Notes: a model not told the origin generated them from the letters alone. A stretch of 64,000 nt of DNA from Metabacillus flavus (GCF_018283675.1 NZ_JAGVRK010000001.1:2294001-2358000); one strand, 5' to 3'; shown: positions 8,260-18,044, numbered from the stretch's first letter. Numbers and translations are program-made.

Positions 8260-10079
8260 GATTCTGTATCCCCCTTTAATTGAGCTTCATCTACTTTTGA
8301 TAAATAAAACGTAAAAGTTGTGCCTTCATGAATTTTGCTGTGAACCGTGATGGTTCCATGATGGGCTTCGATAATATTCTTGGCAATCGCAAGACCAAGT
8401 CCTGTGCCTGCCCTGCCCCTTGTCCTTGCCTTATCAGCTTTGTAAAACCGTTCGAATACGAAGGGAAGGTCTTCTTCGGGAATGCCCGTTCCTGTATCCG
8501 TCACATCAAATCTTAGCCCTTTGTCAGCAGATTGAACGGAAAACGTTACTTTACCGCCTTCATCAGTATGTCTGATGGCATTATCCACAAGGTTTGTCAG
8601 TACCTGCTCGATTTTATCGGAGTCCATCACAAAACTGTCATGATCCAAGTTGAGCGATGTAGACAATTCTATGGTTTTGTCGCGGGCCATGCCCTGGAAT
8701 TTCCGGGAGATCTTGCTGACAAGCTCAGATACATGCACCTCTTCATATAGAAGGGTAACATGCCCGGCTTCCATTCTGGCAAGATCAAGCAGCTCATTGA
8801 CGAGCCTGCCCATTCGGAGAGATTCCTCATAGATGACTTTGGAGATTTCTTTCTTTTCCTCATCCGTACTCGCAATGTCGTCGACAATCGCTTCACTATA
8901 GCCTTGCAGCAAAGCAATCGGAGTTCTCAATTCATGGCTGACATTTGCAATGAAGTCTTTTCTCAGCTTATCGAGACGTCGTTCCTCTGTCATGTCCCTT
9001 AAGACGGCCACTGCACCGCGAACATAATCCTGATCATAAAGAGGACCCATGACCATCACCCAGAATCGCCCTTGGAGTGTCATTTCAATCACTTGTTCCT
9101 TCTCTGTGTTCACGACTCTTCGAAAAAGTTCTTTGGCTTCAGGAGGAAGCTCTTCCCCGCTTTTTATATCCATTTGCTGCTCGTAATACCAGGCCTGCAA
9201 AAACCTTTCAGCAGGAGGATTCGTGACAAGGATCGTCCCATCAATATTTAAGGTAATCACTCCATCTGCCATACTGCTGAGAATGCTTGTTAAATGCTCT
9301 TTCTCCTGATTCAGGGCATTAATATGGTATTTAAGCTGACGCCCCATCTGATTGAAAGCTGCTGCGAGCTCCCCAATCTCATCCCCGGTTAAAATCGGTA
9401 CTTTTTTATCAAACTTCCCTTTTGTGAGTTCAAGGGCGGCTTCTCTCATTTTTCTAAGCGGATATGTAATTCTTGTAGACAGGAAAAATGCGAAAATGGT
9501 GGTTAAAATAAGACCTACCGCTGCTCCGATAAAGGTGTAGCGGGTTGTACTGGCTGTCGCTTCCCTGATTGATGCCAGGGATTGCGATACAAAAACAGCA
9601 CCGTGCTTCCCTTCAGATAATTGATAGGGAACTCCCTGAAGAAGGACCTTCTCTTTTTTATGACCGGTTTCTTCATCTGCGGTAATGGTTTTCATGCTTT
9701 CGCCTGTTCCTTTTAAAACTGCAGAAAGCTCTCTGTCATTCTTAATCGTCTTCAGGCTTATATATGGCTGCTTCCTGCCATTTCCTTTAGAGGAATACCA
9801 CGCTTTCCCCTTTTCATCTACAATCATGATTCCTGTCTTTTCATCGGAAAGCTCAAGTGCAATCGATCGGGCAAGTTCCGCTGAGTCATGAATGTCATGA
9901 TGATTTTCTAAAATTCCTGATATTTTGTCTGCCATTTGAGACAATTCGCTCTCTGCCTGATTGGTCTGATAATTCTCGATAAATTCAAACCAGAGGATCG
10001 TCAAAACGAGAAGAACGAACGCAACGAGCAGAAGAATGGTTCCCCAAAGCTTACCTACTACACTGCGCCAAAGTCTCAT
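8256..10079 (-). CDS. resE: Sensor histidine kinase ResE
   Basis: A 607-residue membrane kinase that phosphorylates ResD in response to oxygen limitation and nitric oxide. Domains in order: a transmembrane helix at 9-30, an extracytoplasmic sensor (about 31-175), a second helix at about 181-201, a HAMP domain (to about 255), a PAS domain (about 258-365), the phospho-acceptor His382 in [13 protein letters not shown], and a HATPase domain with N box [18 protein letters not shown] and [11 protein letters not shown]. Start and stop overlap resD and the adenosyltransferase gene by 4 bp each, indicating a translationally coupled operon. Confidence 0.95.
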   Translation of the reverse strand: MRLWRSVVGKLWGTILLLVAFVLLVLTILWFEFIENYQTNQAESELSQMADKISGILENHHDIHDSAELARSIALELSDEKTGIMIVDEKGKAWYSSKGNGRKQPYISLKTIKNDRELSAVLKGTGESMKTITADEETGHKKEKVLLQGVPYQLSEGKHGAVFVSQSLASIREATASTTRYTFIGAAVGLILTTIFAFFLSTRITYPLRKMREAALELTKGKFDKKVPILTGDEIGELAAAFNQMGRQLKYHINALNQEKEHLTSILSSMADGVITLNIDGTILVTNPPAERFLQAWYYEQQMDIKSGEELPPEAKELFRRVVNTEKEQVIEMTLQGRFWVMVMGPLYDQDYVRGAVAVLRDMTEERRLDKLRKDFIANVSHELRTPIALLQGYSEAIVDDIASTDEEKKEISKVIYEESLRMGRLVNELLDLARMEAGHVTLLYEEVHVSELVSKISRKFQGMARDKTIELSTSLNLDHDSFVMDSDKIEQVLTNLVDNAIRHTDEGGKVTFSVQSADKGLRFDVTDTGTGIPEEDLPFVFERFYKADKARTRGRAGTGLGLAIAKNIIEAHHGTITVHSKIHEGTTFTFYLSKVDEAQLKGDTES

Positions 10080-10798
10080 TCATTGCCAACCTCGAATTTA
10101 TAGCCTACTCCCCAAACCGTTACAATCATTTTCGCCGCATCCTGTGATACTTTGTTTAATTTTTCCCTCAGTCTCTTCACATGAGTATCGACCGTCCGCA
10201 AGTCTCCAAAAAATTCATACTGCCAAACTTCTTTAAGCAGCTGTTCACGGTCGTACACTTTGTCCGGTGTCCGTGCAAGGAAGTAAAGCAGTTCATATTC
10301 CTTCGGCGTAAGACTGACTTCTTTTCCGTCAGCTGTCACGCGGTGAGCGTCATGATCGATCGTTAAATGAGAGAAGACAATGACATTTTTCGCCTTTGTT
10401 TCGGTTTTTAAGAAGCTTGTAGATGAAGATCTGCGCAATAAAGCCTTCACTCTCAAAACGACTTCTCTCGGACTAAACGGTTTAATAATATAATCATCTG
10501 TTCCTACTTCGAAGCCCTGTACTCTGTTTGCTTCTTCTCCCTTAGCAGTCAGCATAATCACCGGGGTAGCCTTTTTCTCACGGAGCTGACGGCAAACTTC
10601 AACCCCATCAATGCCGGGCATCATTAAATCCAGCAGGATCAGATCATAATCATTCGCAAGGGCTAATTCCAATGCTTCGTCACCGTTTTCTGCTTCCTCT
10701 GTTGTATAGCCTTCCCGTTCCAAATACATTTTTAAGAGTCTTCTAATTCGGTCTTCATCATCCACTACTAGTATTTTACCGTTGATCATTTCTTCCAT
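10076..10798 (-). CDS. resD: Response regulator ResD, OmpR/PhoB family
   Basis: A transcription factor of about 240 residues that activates anaerobic and respiratory genes when phosphorylated by ResE. The receiver domain has the acidic pocket VVDDED, phospho-acceptor Asp near residue 57 in [10 protein letters not shown], and the conserved Thr and Lys ([16 protein letters not shown]). The C-terminal winged helix has [14 protein letters not shown] and [13 protein letters not shown]. Start codons at 10798 and 10801 both follow GGAGGA; 10798 gives 8-base spacing. About 260 bp separate it from resC, long enough for an internal promoter. Confidence 0.95.
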   Translation of the reverse strand: MEEMINGKILVVDDEDRIRRLLKMYLEREGYTTEEAENGDEALELALANDYDLILLDLMMPGIDGVEVCRQLREKKATPVIMLTAKGEEANRVQGFEVGTDDYIIKPFSPREVVLRVKALLRRSSSTSFLKTETKAKNVIVFSHLTIDHDAHRVTADGKEVSLTPKEYELLYFLARTPDKVYDREQLLKEVWQYEFFGDLRTVDTHVKRLREKLNKVSQDAAKMIVTVWGVGYKFEVGNE

Positions 10799-10919
10799 CA
10801 TCTTCTCCTCCTTCATAGTTCAGTTCAGATATGTATGTGTTCATCATACTAATTAACATACCTCTCCTGCAACGAAGAGCCTTTTCCTTGATATAATCAT
10901 TAGCTCTTTTCGAAATTTA

Positions 10920-11030
10920 CCAGTTGTTAACTAGGTCCTTGGCGCAAGGTTCGAGACTCCGCTGGAACTGAGGCTCACCTCCCGGAGCCCTTGGAAAACC
11001 AGCATTGTTTGCTACAACAAAGGGACTGGT
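10920..11030. repeat. Degenerate GC-rich extragenic repeat between resC and resD
   Basis: The stretch holds TTCGAGACTCCGCTGGAAC, GAGGCTCACCTCCCGGAGCC and neighbouring short inverted pieces in an otherwise AT-rich spacer. Its composition and the GAGACTCC...GAGGCTCACC wording resemble repeats dispersed between genes in many Bacillaceae; this looks like a decayed copy. No open reading frame is supported. Confidence 0.35.
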
Positions 11031-11053
11031 TCAATGAAAACCGGCCCCTTTTA
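11019..11053 (-). terminator. Weak hairpin after resC
   Basis: On the minus strand AAGGGGCCGGTT pairs imperfectly with AACCAGTCCCTT across a TTCATTG loop. There is only a short T run after it, so termination is likely partial and read-through into resD possible. Confidence 0.4.
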
Positions 11054-11056
11054 TGA

Positions 11057-12232
11057 TTATGCATATGAATGAAGACCCGCAATGACCATGTTCACAAAAA
11101 TCAGATTAAACATGATGATGGCAAAACCAATAACAGCAAGCCACGCTGATTTTTCTCCATGCCAGCCCCTTGATAAACGCAAATGAAGGTAAGCCGCATA
11201 AAACAGCCATGTTATTAAAGCCCAAACCTCTTTGGGATCCCATCCCCAAAAACGGTTCCAGGCAAGCTGGGCCCAAATCATAGCAAATATGAGCGCACCA
11301 AGCGTAAACACCGGGAATCCAATGGTTACAGAACGGTAGCCAATCTCATCTGTTAAATCAAGATTGACTTTTCTCGTTAAGGGCTGAAGAACAGCTGATA
11401 TTCTTTTCCTCGCAATCAGCCTGAATAATCCATAAAGGATGATACCGGCAAGCAAAGACCACAACACAGTATTGAATTTACTTCCATCGATGATGGCAGG
11501 CAATGAAAACAGCGGCTTCATGGCCCCTTCTGCAGCAAGCTTCCATTCATTCGGACCAGCAATTGCCGGCAAATGGTACACCATTGTATCTGCCTGGCCC
11601 CGCTTGTCTATCCATGAAAATTCAGTTTCATAGTCAGCGAGACGGAAGCCGGTTGTAATCAATATGTAGCCTAGAGTCATAATAAGAATAAACATGATAG
11701 CTTCCAGCCAGAATGTCTTCTTTGACGGCTTTGACTGGTCTACATTTTTCAAAAGATAGATTAGACCGGCAATAAAACTTAGCGCTAAAATAGCCTGGCC
11801 AAGAGCAGCCGTTGTAACGTGAATGTGCAGCCACTGGCTCTGCAGGGCAGGAATAAGCGGAGTGACATAGGACGGAAACATGCTCCCGTATGCGATAATT
11901 AAAAGGACAATCGGGAGAGTAAACAATCCAAGAATAGAAACCTTATACATAAAATAGATAATGATAAAGGCTAAAACAAGCATCATTCCAAAAAAAGTGG
12001 TGAACTCATACATGTTGCTGACAGGCGCATGGCCTGAAGCAATCCACCGGGTAATAAAGAAACCCAATTGAGAAGCAAATCCTGTGATGGTAACCGCCAC
12101 TGCTGCTTTGGCCCATCGATTCGGCCCCGCTGCTGTCCGGCGTTTATCCCTTATGGAACCGCCGAAAAGAAAGGTTCCTGCAAGATATAAAATGAAAGCC
12201 GCAAATAAAAAGCCACTGCTAATTTCCGCCAA
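11057..12232 (-). CDS. resC: Cytochrome c biogenesis protein ResC (CcsA/CcsB type)
   Basis: A 391-residue polytopic membrane protein with about eight transmembrane segments. It holds the heme-handling tryptophan-rich WWD-like segment [20 protein letters not shown] near residue 300, the signature of system II cytochrome c synthases, and works with ResB to deliver and ligate heme to apocytochrome c outside the membrane. I choose the TTG at 12232 because GGAGGGG lies 6 bases upstream and the resulting N-terminus ([13 protein letters not shown]) and 391-residue length match the B. subtilis protein. It overlaps the end of resB by 14 bp. Confidence 0.9.
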   Translation of the reverse strand: MAEISSGFLFAAFILYLAGTFLFGGSIRDKRRTAAGPNRWAKAAVAVTITGFASQLGFFITRWIASGHAPVSNMYEFTTFFGMMLVLAFIIIYFMYKVSILGLFTLPIVLLIIAYGSMFPSYVTPLIPALQSQWLHIHVTTAALGQAILALSFIAGLIYLLKNVDQSKPSKKTFWLEAIMFILIMTLGYILITTGFRLADYETEFSWIDKRGQADTMVYHLPAIAGPNEWKLAAEGAMKPLFSLPAIIDGSKFNTVLWSLLAGIILYGLFRLIARKRISAVLQPLTRKVNLDLTDEIGYRSVTIGFPVFTLGALIFAMIWAQLAWNRFWGWDPKEVWALITWLFYAAYLHLRLSRGWHGEKSAWLAVIGFAIIMFNLIFVNMVIAGLHSYA

Positions 12233-13883
12233 TTCCAACCCCTCCGCTTCGTATCTCGCTATTTTTTTGATCCCAAGGTGCCGGGAAGGACGTTCCTTCG
12301 ACTGCATCCTCAATTTCTTTTTTCAGGGTGTACCAGTTTTTATTCGTGTGTCCTGCCACTAAAATCATGCCATTTTCTCTCTTGAACCAAATCCGGCGGT
12401 GGTTCCAGTACATTCCCTGACATACCCCGATCATAAAGATCAAACCGCCCAGAGCGATAACCCATATGGTTAAATCTTTTTTAACCGTAAGCAACGATTG
12501 GCTTATCGTCTTGACACCCGCAAATTTCATCGCCATCTTGTTTTCGCCGTTTGGCTCCAAATTCATCTGAATTCCGACGAAGCTTACTTCTCCATCAGGT
12601 TTTTCTGGGGATATCATATTAAATACAAAAGCCGGATTGATTGGTGCCCGGGATTTTGTGTCCGGTCTTCCTTCCTCATTCATATAGAAATCCGGGAGGT
12701 AGGTGAGGACCTCGACTTTGTGTCCTTTCCCGAGGTCATATTCTGACTTAGGTTCATCAAGGTCCACTGTAATTGGCCCAAACGTTTCCTTTGAATCTTT
12801 GTTTAATAGATTAAATTTCAATTCCTTTAATGCTCCTGTAGAGTAGCTGTTTTGATATAAACCAAAAGATTCAAACTGAAGCGGATGATTCACTTTTATT
12901 GCATCCCGCTTTACTTCCTTCAGCTCTGGTTTCTCACCGGGAAGCGCATTACCGACTCGTTCATAAAGCACGGCATCTGTTTGAAAATTTTTCGCCACAT
13001 TTCCCTCACCTGCTTCATTAATGGCTTCCTGGAATACAGCTTTTTCTTTACCGGATTCGTACGTTTCAATCGTAAATTTTTCATTCTTCAGAAAATACTT
13101 TCCATCTGTTCCGGGGATGGCTGCAACCTGACCTTCTCTCAGCCACATGTTTTCATCTACATACATTCCGGGTACAAACCTCAGCATCGCACCAATTAAG
13201 ACAATAATCAGTCCCACATGATTTACATAGGGGCCCCATCTGGAGAAGCGTCCCTTTTCAGCCATCAGATTCCCGTTCTCGGTTAAGACCCTATAGCGTT
13301 TTTTCTCCAGCTTTTCTTTCACGATTTGCAGATCATTATCTTTATCAAGAACCCGTTCACCGTATAAGCGCTGTCTTCTCAAAAAAGCCGTGTTTTTCGT
13401 GATTCCCTGCACATTGAGCGTCCGGTAAAGAGGAATCACCCGATCAAGACTTGCTACGACTAATGAGATTCCAAGACAAGCAATAAGGGTAATGTACCAC
13501 CATGAGCCGTAAAGATTATGAAAGCCAAGCATGTAGTAGATTTCTCCCGGCACGCCAAATTCGTCTTTGTAATAGTCTTCCGGAAGTACATTGGAAGGTA
13601 TATACTCCACTTGAGTGAAAATCGTTCCTACAGCCGAAGCCGCCAGAGTAAGAATAATCAGCCAAACTCCTACCTTAACTGATGAAAAAAAGTTCCACAC
13701 TTTATCAATCCATGTTTTCCTGTATGTTTGAGACCGCCTCGCGCTGCCATCATACCTCATATCAAGCAGAGGCCCGGAATCGGTGACCGGATTCTCGTAA
13801 TCTGCCAGCTGCTTTCCGCAGGACTCACATAGCAGGGTCCCGGGAGGATTAATGTGTCCGCACTCGCACTTCAATTCTTCCAT
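12219..13883 (-). CDS. resB: Cytochrome c biogenesis protein ResB
   Basis: A protein of about 554 residues that partners ResC in system II cytochrome c maturation. The N-terminus carries a zinc-ribbon-like CxC...CxxC (Cys6, Cys8, Cys19, Cys22), followed by about three transmembrane helices, a large extracytoplasmic domain (about 240-480) and a C-terminal helix ([19 protein letters not shown]). The ATG at 13883 has AGGGAG at 8-base spacing; an ATG two codons earlier is possible. Gene order resA-resB-resC-resD-resE is preserved. Confidence 0.93.
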   Translation of the reverse strand: MEELKCECGHINPPGTLLCESCGKQLADYENPVTDSGPLLDMRYDGSARRSQTYRKTWIDKVWNFFSSVKVGVWLIILTLAASAVGTIFTQVEYIPSNVLPEDYYKDEFGVPGEIYYMLGFHNLYGSWWYITLIACLGISLVVASLDRVIPLYRTLNVQGITKNTAFLRRQRLYGERVLDKDNDLQIVKEKLEKKRYRVLTENGNLMAEKGRFSRWGPYVNHVGLIIVLIGAMLRFVPGMYVDENMWLREGQVAAIPGTDGKYFLKNEKFTIETYESGKEKAVFQEAINEAGEGNVAKNFQTDAVLYERVGNALPGEKPELKEVKRDAIKVNHPLQFESFGLYQNSYSTGALKELKFNLLNKDSKETFGPITVDLDEPKSEYDLGKGHKVEVLTYLPDFYMNEEGRPDTKSRAPINPAFVFNMISPEKPDGEVSFVGIQMNLEPNGENKMAMKFAGVKTISQSLLTVKKDLTIWVIALGGLIFMIGVCQGMYWNHRRIWFKRENGMILVAGHTNKNWYTLKKEIEDAVEGTSFPAPWDQKNSEIRSGGVGIGGN

Positions 13884-13899
13884 GTGCATGACTCCCTAT

Positions 13900-14424
13900 C
13901 TAAGGTTTGATAGATTCCATCATATCTCTTATATTACGTTCTGTTTGCTGACCTTTTACAATATTGGTAACCTTTCCAGTTTTATCAATCAGAAACGTTG
14001 TCGGCAGCGGTTTAACTCCGTATTCATCAAGAATCTGCCTGTCCTTATCAATGCCTATAGGGAAAGTCAATCCATACTGCTTCGCAAAGCTGTTTACAGC
14101 AACGTCTGACTCCGCTATATTCACGGCAATAATTTCAACCCCTAAATTCTTATAATGATCATATTGGTTATCCATATAGGGCATCTCTCTCTTGCACGGC
14201 TCGCACCACGTCCCCCAAAAATTCAAAAGAACTCCCTTGCCGCGGTATTCAGATAGCTGATGGCGCTCACCCTCAAGATCTGTAACGACAAAATCCGGCG
14301 CCTCACTCCCTACCTTCACTCTCTCTTTATTAGCAAAAAAATTGGAGTACAGCGTATAAGCCAAAGCCGCAGCCAGCACAAAGAGAATCGCACTTCTCAC
14401 AACAAGCCTCTTTCTTTTCTCCAT
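13900..14424 (-). CDS. resA: Thiol-disulfide oxidoreductase ResA
   Basis: A 174-residue membrane-anchored thioredoxin-fold protein. An N-terminal signal anchor spans about residues 9-30 and the active site Cys74-Glu-Pro-Cys77 (WGTWCEPCKREM) lies in the extracytoplasmic domain, at exactly the positions known for B. subtilis ResA. It reduces the heme-binding cysteines of apocytochrome c before heme attachment by ResBC. The cis-proline loop reads VKPLPTTFLID. It is the first gene of the res operon; a TATAAT at 14458-14463 on the minus strand may be its -10 element, but no good -35 was found. Confidence 0.95.
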   Translation of the reverse strand: MEKRKRLVVRSAILFVLAAALAYTLYSNFFANKERVKVGSEAPDFVVTDLEGERHQLSEYRGKGVLLNFWGTWCEPCKREMPYMDNQYDHYKNLGVEIIAVNIAESDVAVNSFAKQYGLTFPIGIDKDRQILDEYGVKPLPTTFLIDKTGKVTNIVKGQQTERNIRDMMESIKP

Positions 14425-14513
14425 AAAAACTCCCCTATTATGTATCCATTTCCTCTTATTATATCATTACGTAAACGCTCTCAAAATCTTTTGTTTGAAG
14501 GTTGTGTGAAATT

Positions 14514-14633
14514 AAGAAAAGCGGAGGCGGCTGTTTAGCCTTGAGAGACGGTGGAGCTTCTGACCGAAGGGCGCTCTTTGCCCTGACCGAAGAAGCGAAG
14601 CGGCCGAAAGGCTAGCCGCCGGAGCTAGACACC
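14514..14633 (+). repeat. Structured GC-rich extragenic repeat, copy 1
   Basis: The copy begins AAGAAAAGCGGAGGCGGCTG and ends AGCCGCCGGAGCTAGACACC. The terminal GGCGGCT pairs with AGCCGCC, and an inner AGGG pairs with CCCT around CGCTCTTTG. Both helices differ from copy 2 by paired changes that keep pairing. Orientation is given as the strand starting with AAAAGCGGAGG. Confidence 0.75.
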
Positions 14634-14781
14634 GAAACTAAGTCCAAAGCAGTTCTCAAAAACCCCTCTACTTTACGCACGCAGCCTGCTTCCAATTAGA
14701 AAACTGTTTTTGCTTTCCGCAATCCTTCCGGAGGATGAGCGGCTTATGACCTCGAGGGGCTAGCCGCTGGAGCCGGAAGAT
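14634..14781. other. Spacer with a partial repeat copy
   Basis: Between copies 1 and 2 there is no supported gene. The last 50 bp (GAGCGGCTTATGACCTCGAG then GGGCTAGCCGCTGGAGCC, 14737-14776) contain the 3' half of another repeat variant, with GAGCGGCT pairing AGCCGCT. Confidence 0.5.
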
Positions 14782-14900
14782 AAGAAAAGCGGAGGGCGCT
14801 TGCTCAGCAGTGAGAGACGGTGGAGCTTCTGACCGAGAGGCGTTCTTTGCCTCGACCGAAGAAGCGAAGGCCGAACGGCTAGCGCCCGGAGCTGGACACC
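14782..14900 (+). repeat. Structured GC-rich extragenic repeat, copy 2
   Basis: The copy begins AAGAAAAGCGGAGGGCGCTT and ends AGCGCCCGGAGCTGGACACC. GGGCGCT pairs with AGCGCCC and an inner GAGG pairs with CCTC. The core GAGAGACGGTGGAGCTTCTG is identical to copy 1 while the stems covary. Confidence 0.75.
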
Positions 14901-14902
14901 AT

Positions 14903-15076
14903 GAAAAGCGGAGGGCGCTTGCTTAGCCCTGAGAGACGGTGGAGCTTCTGACTGAGAGACGCCAAGTAAAGATGTTCTGCTAAAAGCGCGACGTCCTGTC
15001 ACAACGCAGAACTGACCTGCATTGTGCAGGCCCACGACCGAAAAAGTGAATTGGCTGAACAGCTAGCGGGTGTAGA
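14903..15076 (+). repeat. Structured GC-rich extragenic repeat, copy 3, with expanded loop
   Basis: The copy starts TGAAAAGCGGAGGGCGCTTG and shares the core GAGAGACGGTGGAGCTTCTG. The short inner hairpin is replaced by about 75 bp (from CCAAGTAAAGATG to GTGCAGGCCCAC) before CGACCGAAAAAGTG. The 3' terminal stem has decayed (CTAGCGGGTG). Confidence 0.65.
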
Positions 15077-15124
15077 AAACCGGAGAGAGCTTTTTCGCTT
15101 TATGGACCGAAGTCATCTTTTTAA

Positions 15125-15919
15125 TTACAACAACACAAAAATACTAAATAATACAGCCAAAACAATTCGATAATAAGCAAATGGCGTTAATCCAATTTTA
15201 CCCAGAACTTTTAAAAAAGTGAAAACTGCAATTATTGCTACGATAAACGAAGTTATAAACCCTGCAGCAAATAGGGGAATATCTGCAGAGCTTAAATTTC
15301 CCCAGTTTTTCACCAAGTCAAGAGAGGTCGCCCCTGCCATTAAGGGGATAGCGATTAAAAAAGAAAATTCTGAGGCTGTTTTATAATTGGCTTTCGAAAG
15401 CAGTCCGCCTGAAATCGTCGAACCCGCCCTTGAAAATCCCGGGCAGACGGCTAAACACTGAAACAGACCTATTGTAATTGCCTGCTTATAAGTAAGTTCG
15501 TCTAAATTGGTACTGATCGGTTCCGGTCTCTTTTTTTCTGCAAAAATCATGAGAATAGCTCCTGCAACCAGTCCTACTACCACTACTTCAGGCTGGAACA
15601 GAGACTTTATTTGTTTATAAAAGACTAGACCAACGATCAAAGCAGGTAAAATGCCTAACAAAACATGAAGGGCATTGAATTTCTTTTCCTTTCTTAACAG
15701 CGGCTGGATATTAAACAAAGAAAGCAGCCGCTTCCAATACAATACTGCGATAGCAAGAATCGCTCCGAACTGAATAAATACCTCAAAAGTGGTTGCCCGC
15801 ACTCCCTCAAAGCCTAATAAATGTCCGGTCAATATTAAATGTCCGGTCGAGGAAATCGGCAGAAACTCGGCCATACCCTCTACGAAGCCCATGATCATTC
15901 CTATAAATATATCGCTCAT
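15125..15919 (-). CDS. uppP: Undecaprenyl-diphosphatase UppP (BacA family)
   Basis: A 264-residue integral membrane phosphatase that recycles undecaprenyl diphosphate to the monophosphate carrier for wall synthesis and confers bacitracin tolerance. The two family signatures are present: (E/Q)XXXE as GFVEGMAEFLPISSTGHLIL, with the PISSTGH loop, and the PGXSRSXXT-like CPGFSRAGSTISGGL. About eight transmembrane segments. The ATG at 15919 has AAGGAG 7 bases upstream. It stands alone between resA and rluB next to the repeat block, a place where B. subtilis has no such gene. Confidence 0.94.
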   Translation of the reverse strand: MSDIFIGMIMGFVEGMAEFLPISSTGHLILTGHLLGFEGVRATTFEVFIQFGAILAIAVLYWKRLLSLFNIQPLLRKEKKFNALHVLLGILPALIVGLVFYKQIKSLFQPEVVVVGLVAGAILMIFAEKKRPEPISTNLDELTYKQAITIGLFQCLAVCPGFSRAGSTISGGLLSKANYKTASEFSFLIAIPLMAGATSLDLVKNWGNLSSADIPLFAAGFITSFIVAIIAVFTFLKVLGKIGLTPFAYYRIVLAVLFSIFVLL

Positions 15920-16042
15920 AATGATCTCCTTTTGGCTGAATCCAATTATTCGCCTTATCAAATCGCAGAAATATAAAGGATCCAAAAAACCCTCTATTTC
16001 TATCTATATACTAAAATAGAAATTTTTTCAAATAAATCCAAC

Positions 16043-16073
16043 AAAAAAACAGCACCGTTTGAAATAACGGTGC
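16043..16073 (-). terminator. Terminator after rluB
   Basis: CAGCACCGTT and AACGGTGCTG pair around TGAAAT; the minus strand continues with TTTTTTTG. Confidence 0.85.
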
Positions 16074-16089
16074 TGCCGCTGATTTTCTT

Positions 16090-16824
16090 TTAAAAACCAA
16101 CTTTCCCTGTCTCAGCTAGAGCACGGAGCTGTTTCACTTCATGCGGAGTAAGCTCTCTTGAGTCGCCAGTACTCAAGCCCTTTAGATCAAGGAAGGCATA
16201 TGTTTCTCTTTTTAGCTTAGTCACTGGGTGACCCATTGCTTCAAACATGCGGCGCACTTGGTGGTTGCGCCCTTCATGAATGGTAATTTCTACAATGCTT
16301 GTTTCCTTCTTTTTATCAAGGGACAGCATTTTAACTTTTGCCGGAGCGGTCATTCCATCCTCGAGCGTAACGCCCTTTTCCATTGTTTTCAAAATCCCTC
16401 TTGGCGGAATTCCCTGTACTTTCGCTACATACGTTTTATCAATTTCATAACGCGGATGCATTAAAAGGTTCGCGAATTCTCCGTCATTTGTCAGCAAAAT
16501 CAGACCGGACGTGTCATAATCCAATCGGCCGACCGGGTAGATCCTTTCCTGAATATACGGAAAGAAATCTGTAACGATTTTTCTGTTTTTATCATCCTGC
16601 GCTGCAGAGATTACGCCTCTTGGTTTATATAAAAGAAGATAGACGGGTGCTTCCTTTTGCAAAGGAACTCCATTCACTTCAACCCTGTCGTTTCCTGATA
16701 CTTTAATTCCAAGTTCTCTTACGGTTTTTCCATTAACGGTCACTCTGCCGTCTAATATTAGCTGCTCCGCATTTCTTCTTGATGCAATTCCCGCGTGAGC
16801 AATCACTTTTTGCAATCGTTCCAT
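16090..16824 (-). CDS. rluB: 23S rRNA pseudouridine synthase RluB
   Basis: A 244-residue enzyme of the RsuA/RluB family. An S4 RNA-binding domain occupies residues 1-60 (MERLQKVIAHAGIASRRNAE), and the catalytic domain has the active-site aspartate in PVGRLDYDTSGLILLTNDGE and the later EGRNHQVRRMFEAMGH motif. RluB modifies U2605 (E. coli numbering) of 23S rRNA. The ATG at 16824 follows GAGGTG by 7 bases; longer in-frame starts lack a site. It lies downstream of spmB, separated by a terminator. Confidence 0.93.
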   Translation of the reverse strand: MERLQKVIAHAGIASRRNAEQLILDGRVTVNGKTVRELGIKVSGNDRVEVNGVPLQKEAPVYLLLYKPRGVISAAQDDKNRKIVTDFFPYIQERIYPVGRLDYDTSGLILLTNDGEFANLLMHPRYEIDKTYVAKVQGIPPRGILKTMEKGVTLEDGMTAPAKVKMLSLDKKKETSIVEITIHEGRNHQVRRMFEAMGHPVTKLKRETYAFLDLKGLSTGDSRELTPHEVKQLRALAETGKVGF

Positions 16825-16889
16825 ACTATTCACCTCTTTGTACATCTTACTTGTTTCCCGTCCATTAAACAAGCACGCAAAGAGACAAA

Positions 16890-16920
16890 AATAAGCCCTG
16901 CTTCTTCAGCTGGGCTAAAA
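16890..16920 (-). terminator. Terminator between spmB and rluB
   Basis: On the minus strand AGCCCAGCTG and CAGGGCT-type halves pair around GAAGAAG and are followed by TATTTTTG. Confidence 0.65.
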
Positions 16921-17451
16921 TTATGGAAATAGGAGCGACACCACTACAATGGAGGCGATTACACCAATAAGGTCTGCAAGAAGACCTACTTTTAGAGCGT
17001 CTCCCATTTTCCTGATTCCCACCGCTCCAAAATAGACCGTTAAGATATACAGTGTCGTATCTGTGCTTCCCTGCATCACTGCGGCCAATCTTCCAATGTA
17101 AGAATCCGGACCGTTGCTTGATATTAAATCAGTTGTCAAACCGAGGGCAGCTGTGCCAGAAATAGGACGGATAAAAGCAAGCGGTACAATATCGGAAGGA
17201 ACGCCGATTAGAGATAGAGCCGGTTTAATTAGATCCAATGTAAAATCAAGGGCCCCTGATGCTCTGAAAATCGTAATCGCCGTGAGCATTCCAACGAGAA
17301 ACGGGATAATGGAGAAGGAAATTTCAATCCCCTCTTTTCCGCCTTCAACAAATGCTTCATATGTCTGAACCTTTTTGAATGTACCATATATAAGGATAAA
17401 GGCAATAATCAACGGAATAAGCCATAAGGACAGGATGCTGATCCACTCCAT
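16921..17451 (-). CDS. spmB: Spore maturation protein SpmB
   Basis: A 176-residue polytopic membrane protein of the nucleoside-recognition (Gate) domain family, with about five hydrophobic segments and the family stretch FIRPISGTAALGL. SpmA and SpmB are needed for full dehydration of the spore core in B. subtilis; the transported or sensed compound is not known. It starts at the last base of spmA (1-bp overlap) and belongs to the dacB-spmA-spmB operon. Confidence 0.93.
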   Translation of the reverse strand: MEWISILSLWLIPLIIAFILIYGTFKKVQTYEAFVEGGKEGIEISFSIIPFLVGMLTAITIFRASGALDFTLDLIKPALSLIGVPSDIVPLAFIRPISGTAALGLTTDLISSNGPDSYIGRLAAVMQGSTDTTLYILTVYFGAVGIRKMGDALKVGLLADLIGVIASIVVVSLLFP

Positions 17452-18044
17452 CAGGCTCCCCCTTTCCGCTTTCGTTTATGGTAAAAATACCGGTCAATCA
17501 GCAAAGCTCCGATTGCGGATATTATGGTAGCCATCAGCGTTGGCATAACGATGTCGGCGGGGTTTGCAGAGCCATAGGTTATTCTTACCGCTATCACCGT
17601 AGTCGGAATGAGAGTAATACTCGATGTGTTAACCGCTAAGAACGTAATCATGGACCGGCTTGCCGTGTCTTTTCCATCATTCAGTTTTTTCAGTTCCTCC
17701 ATCGCTTTTATTCCGAGCGGAGTTGCGGCATTTCCAAGCCCAAACATATTCGCCATCGTATTGGAGAGGATGTACCCCATTGCCGGATGATCGGGCGGGA
17801 CTTCAGGAAAAATCTTTTTAACCACCGGTCTGCACAGTTTCCCAAGCGCCTCCAGAAGGCCCGCTTTTTCAGCAATCCGCATAAGCCCCAGCCAGAATAC
17901 GAGGACACTGATTAAGCCAAAAGCGATCGTCACCGCATTTTTGGCTCCTTGAAAAATGGCTGCATTCACGAGATCCATCGTCCCATTAAACAAAGCGTAT
18001 ACAATTCCAATGACAATCATGCCCACCCATATATAATTAACCAT
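17451..18044 (-). CDS. spmA: Spore maturation protein SpmA
   Basis: A 197-residue membrane protein of the nucleoside-recognition domain family, with [21 protein letters not shown] as a conserved loop (shown in part: [13 protein letters not shown]) and [20 protein letters not shown] later. The ATG at 18044 ([13 protein letters not shown]) follows AGGGGC and overlaps the dacB stop by 8 bp; starting there gives the same N-terminus as B. subtilis SpmA. It acts with SpmB and DacB in spore cortex and core maturation. Confidence 0.93.
   Translation of the reverse strand: MVNYIWVGMIVIGIVYALFNGTMDLVNAAIFQGAKNAVTIAFGLISVLVFWLGLMRIAEKAGLLEALGKLCRPVVKKIFPEVPPDHPAMGYILSNTMANMFGLGNAATPLGIKAMEELKKLNDGKDTASRSMITFLAVNTSSITLIPTTVIAVRITYGSANPADIVMPTLMATIISAIGALLIDRYFYHKRKRKGGA

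Noticed and set aside
14760-15035. Open frame of 91 codons inside the repeat block
   Set aside because: It only reads through repeat copies 2 and 3 in an Arg/Ser/Leu-rich frame caused by their GC content; no ribosome site.
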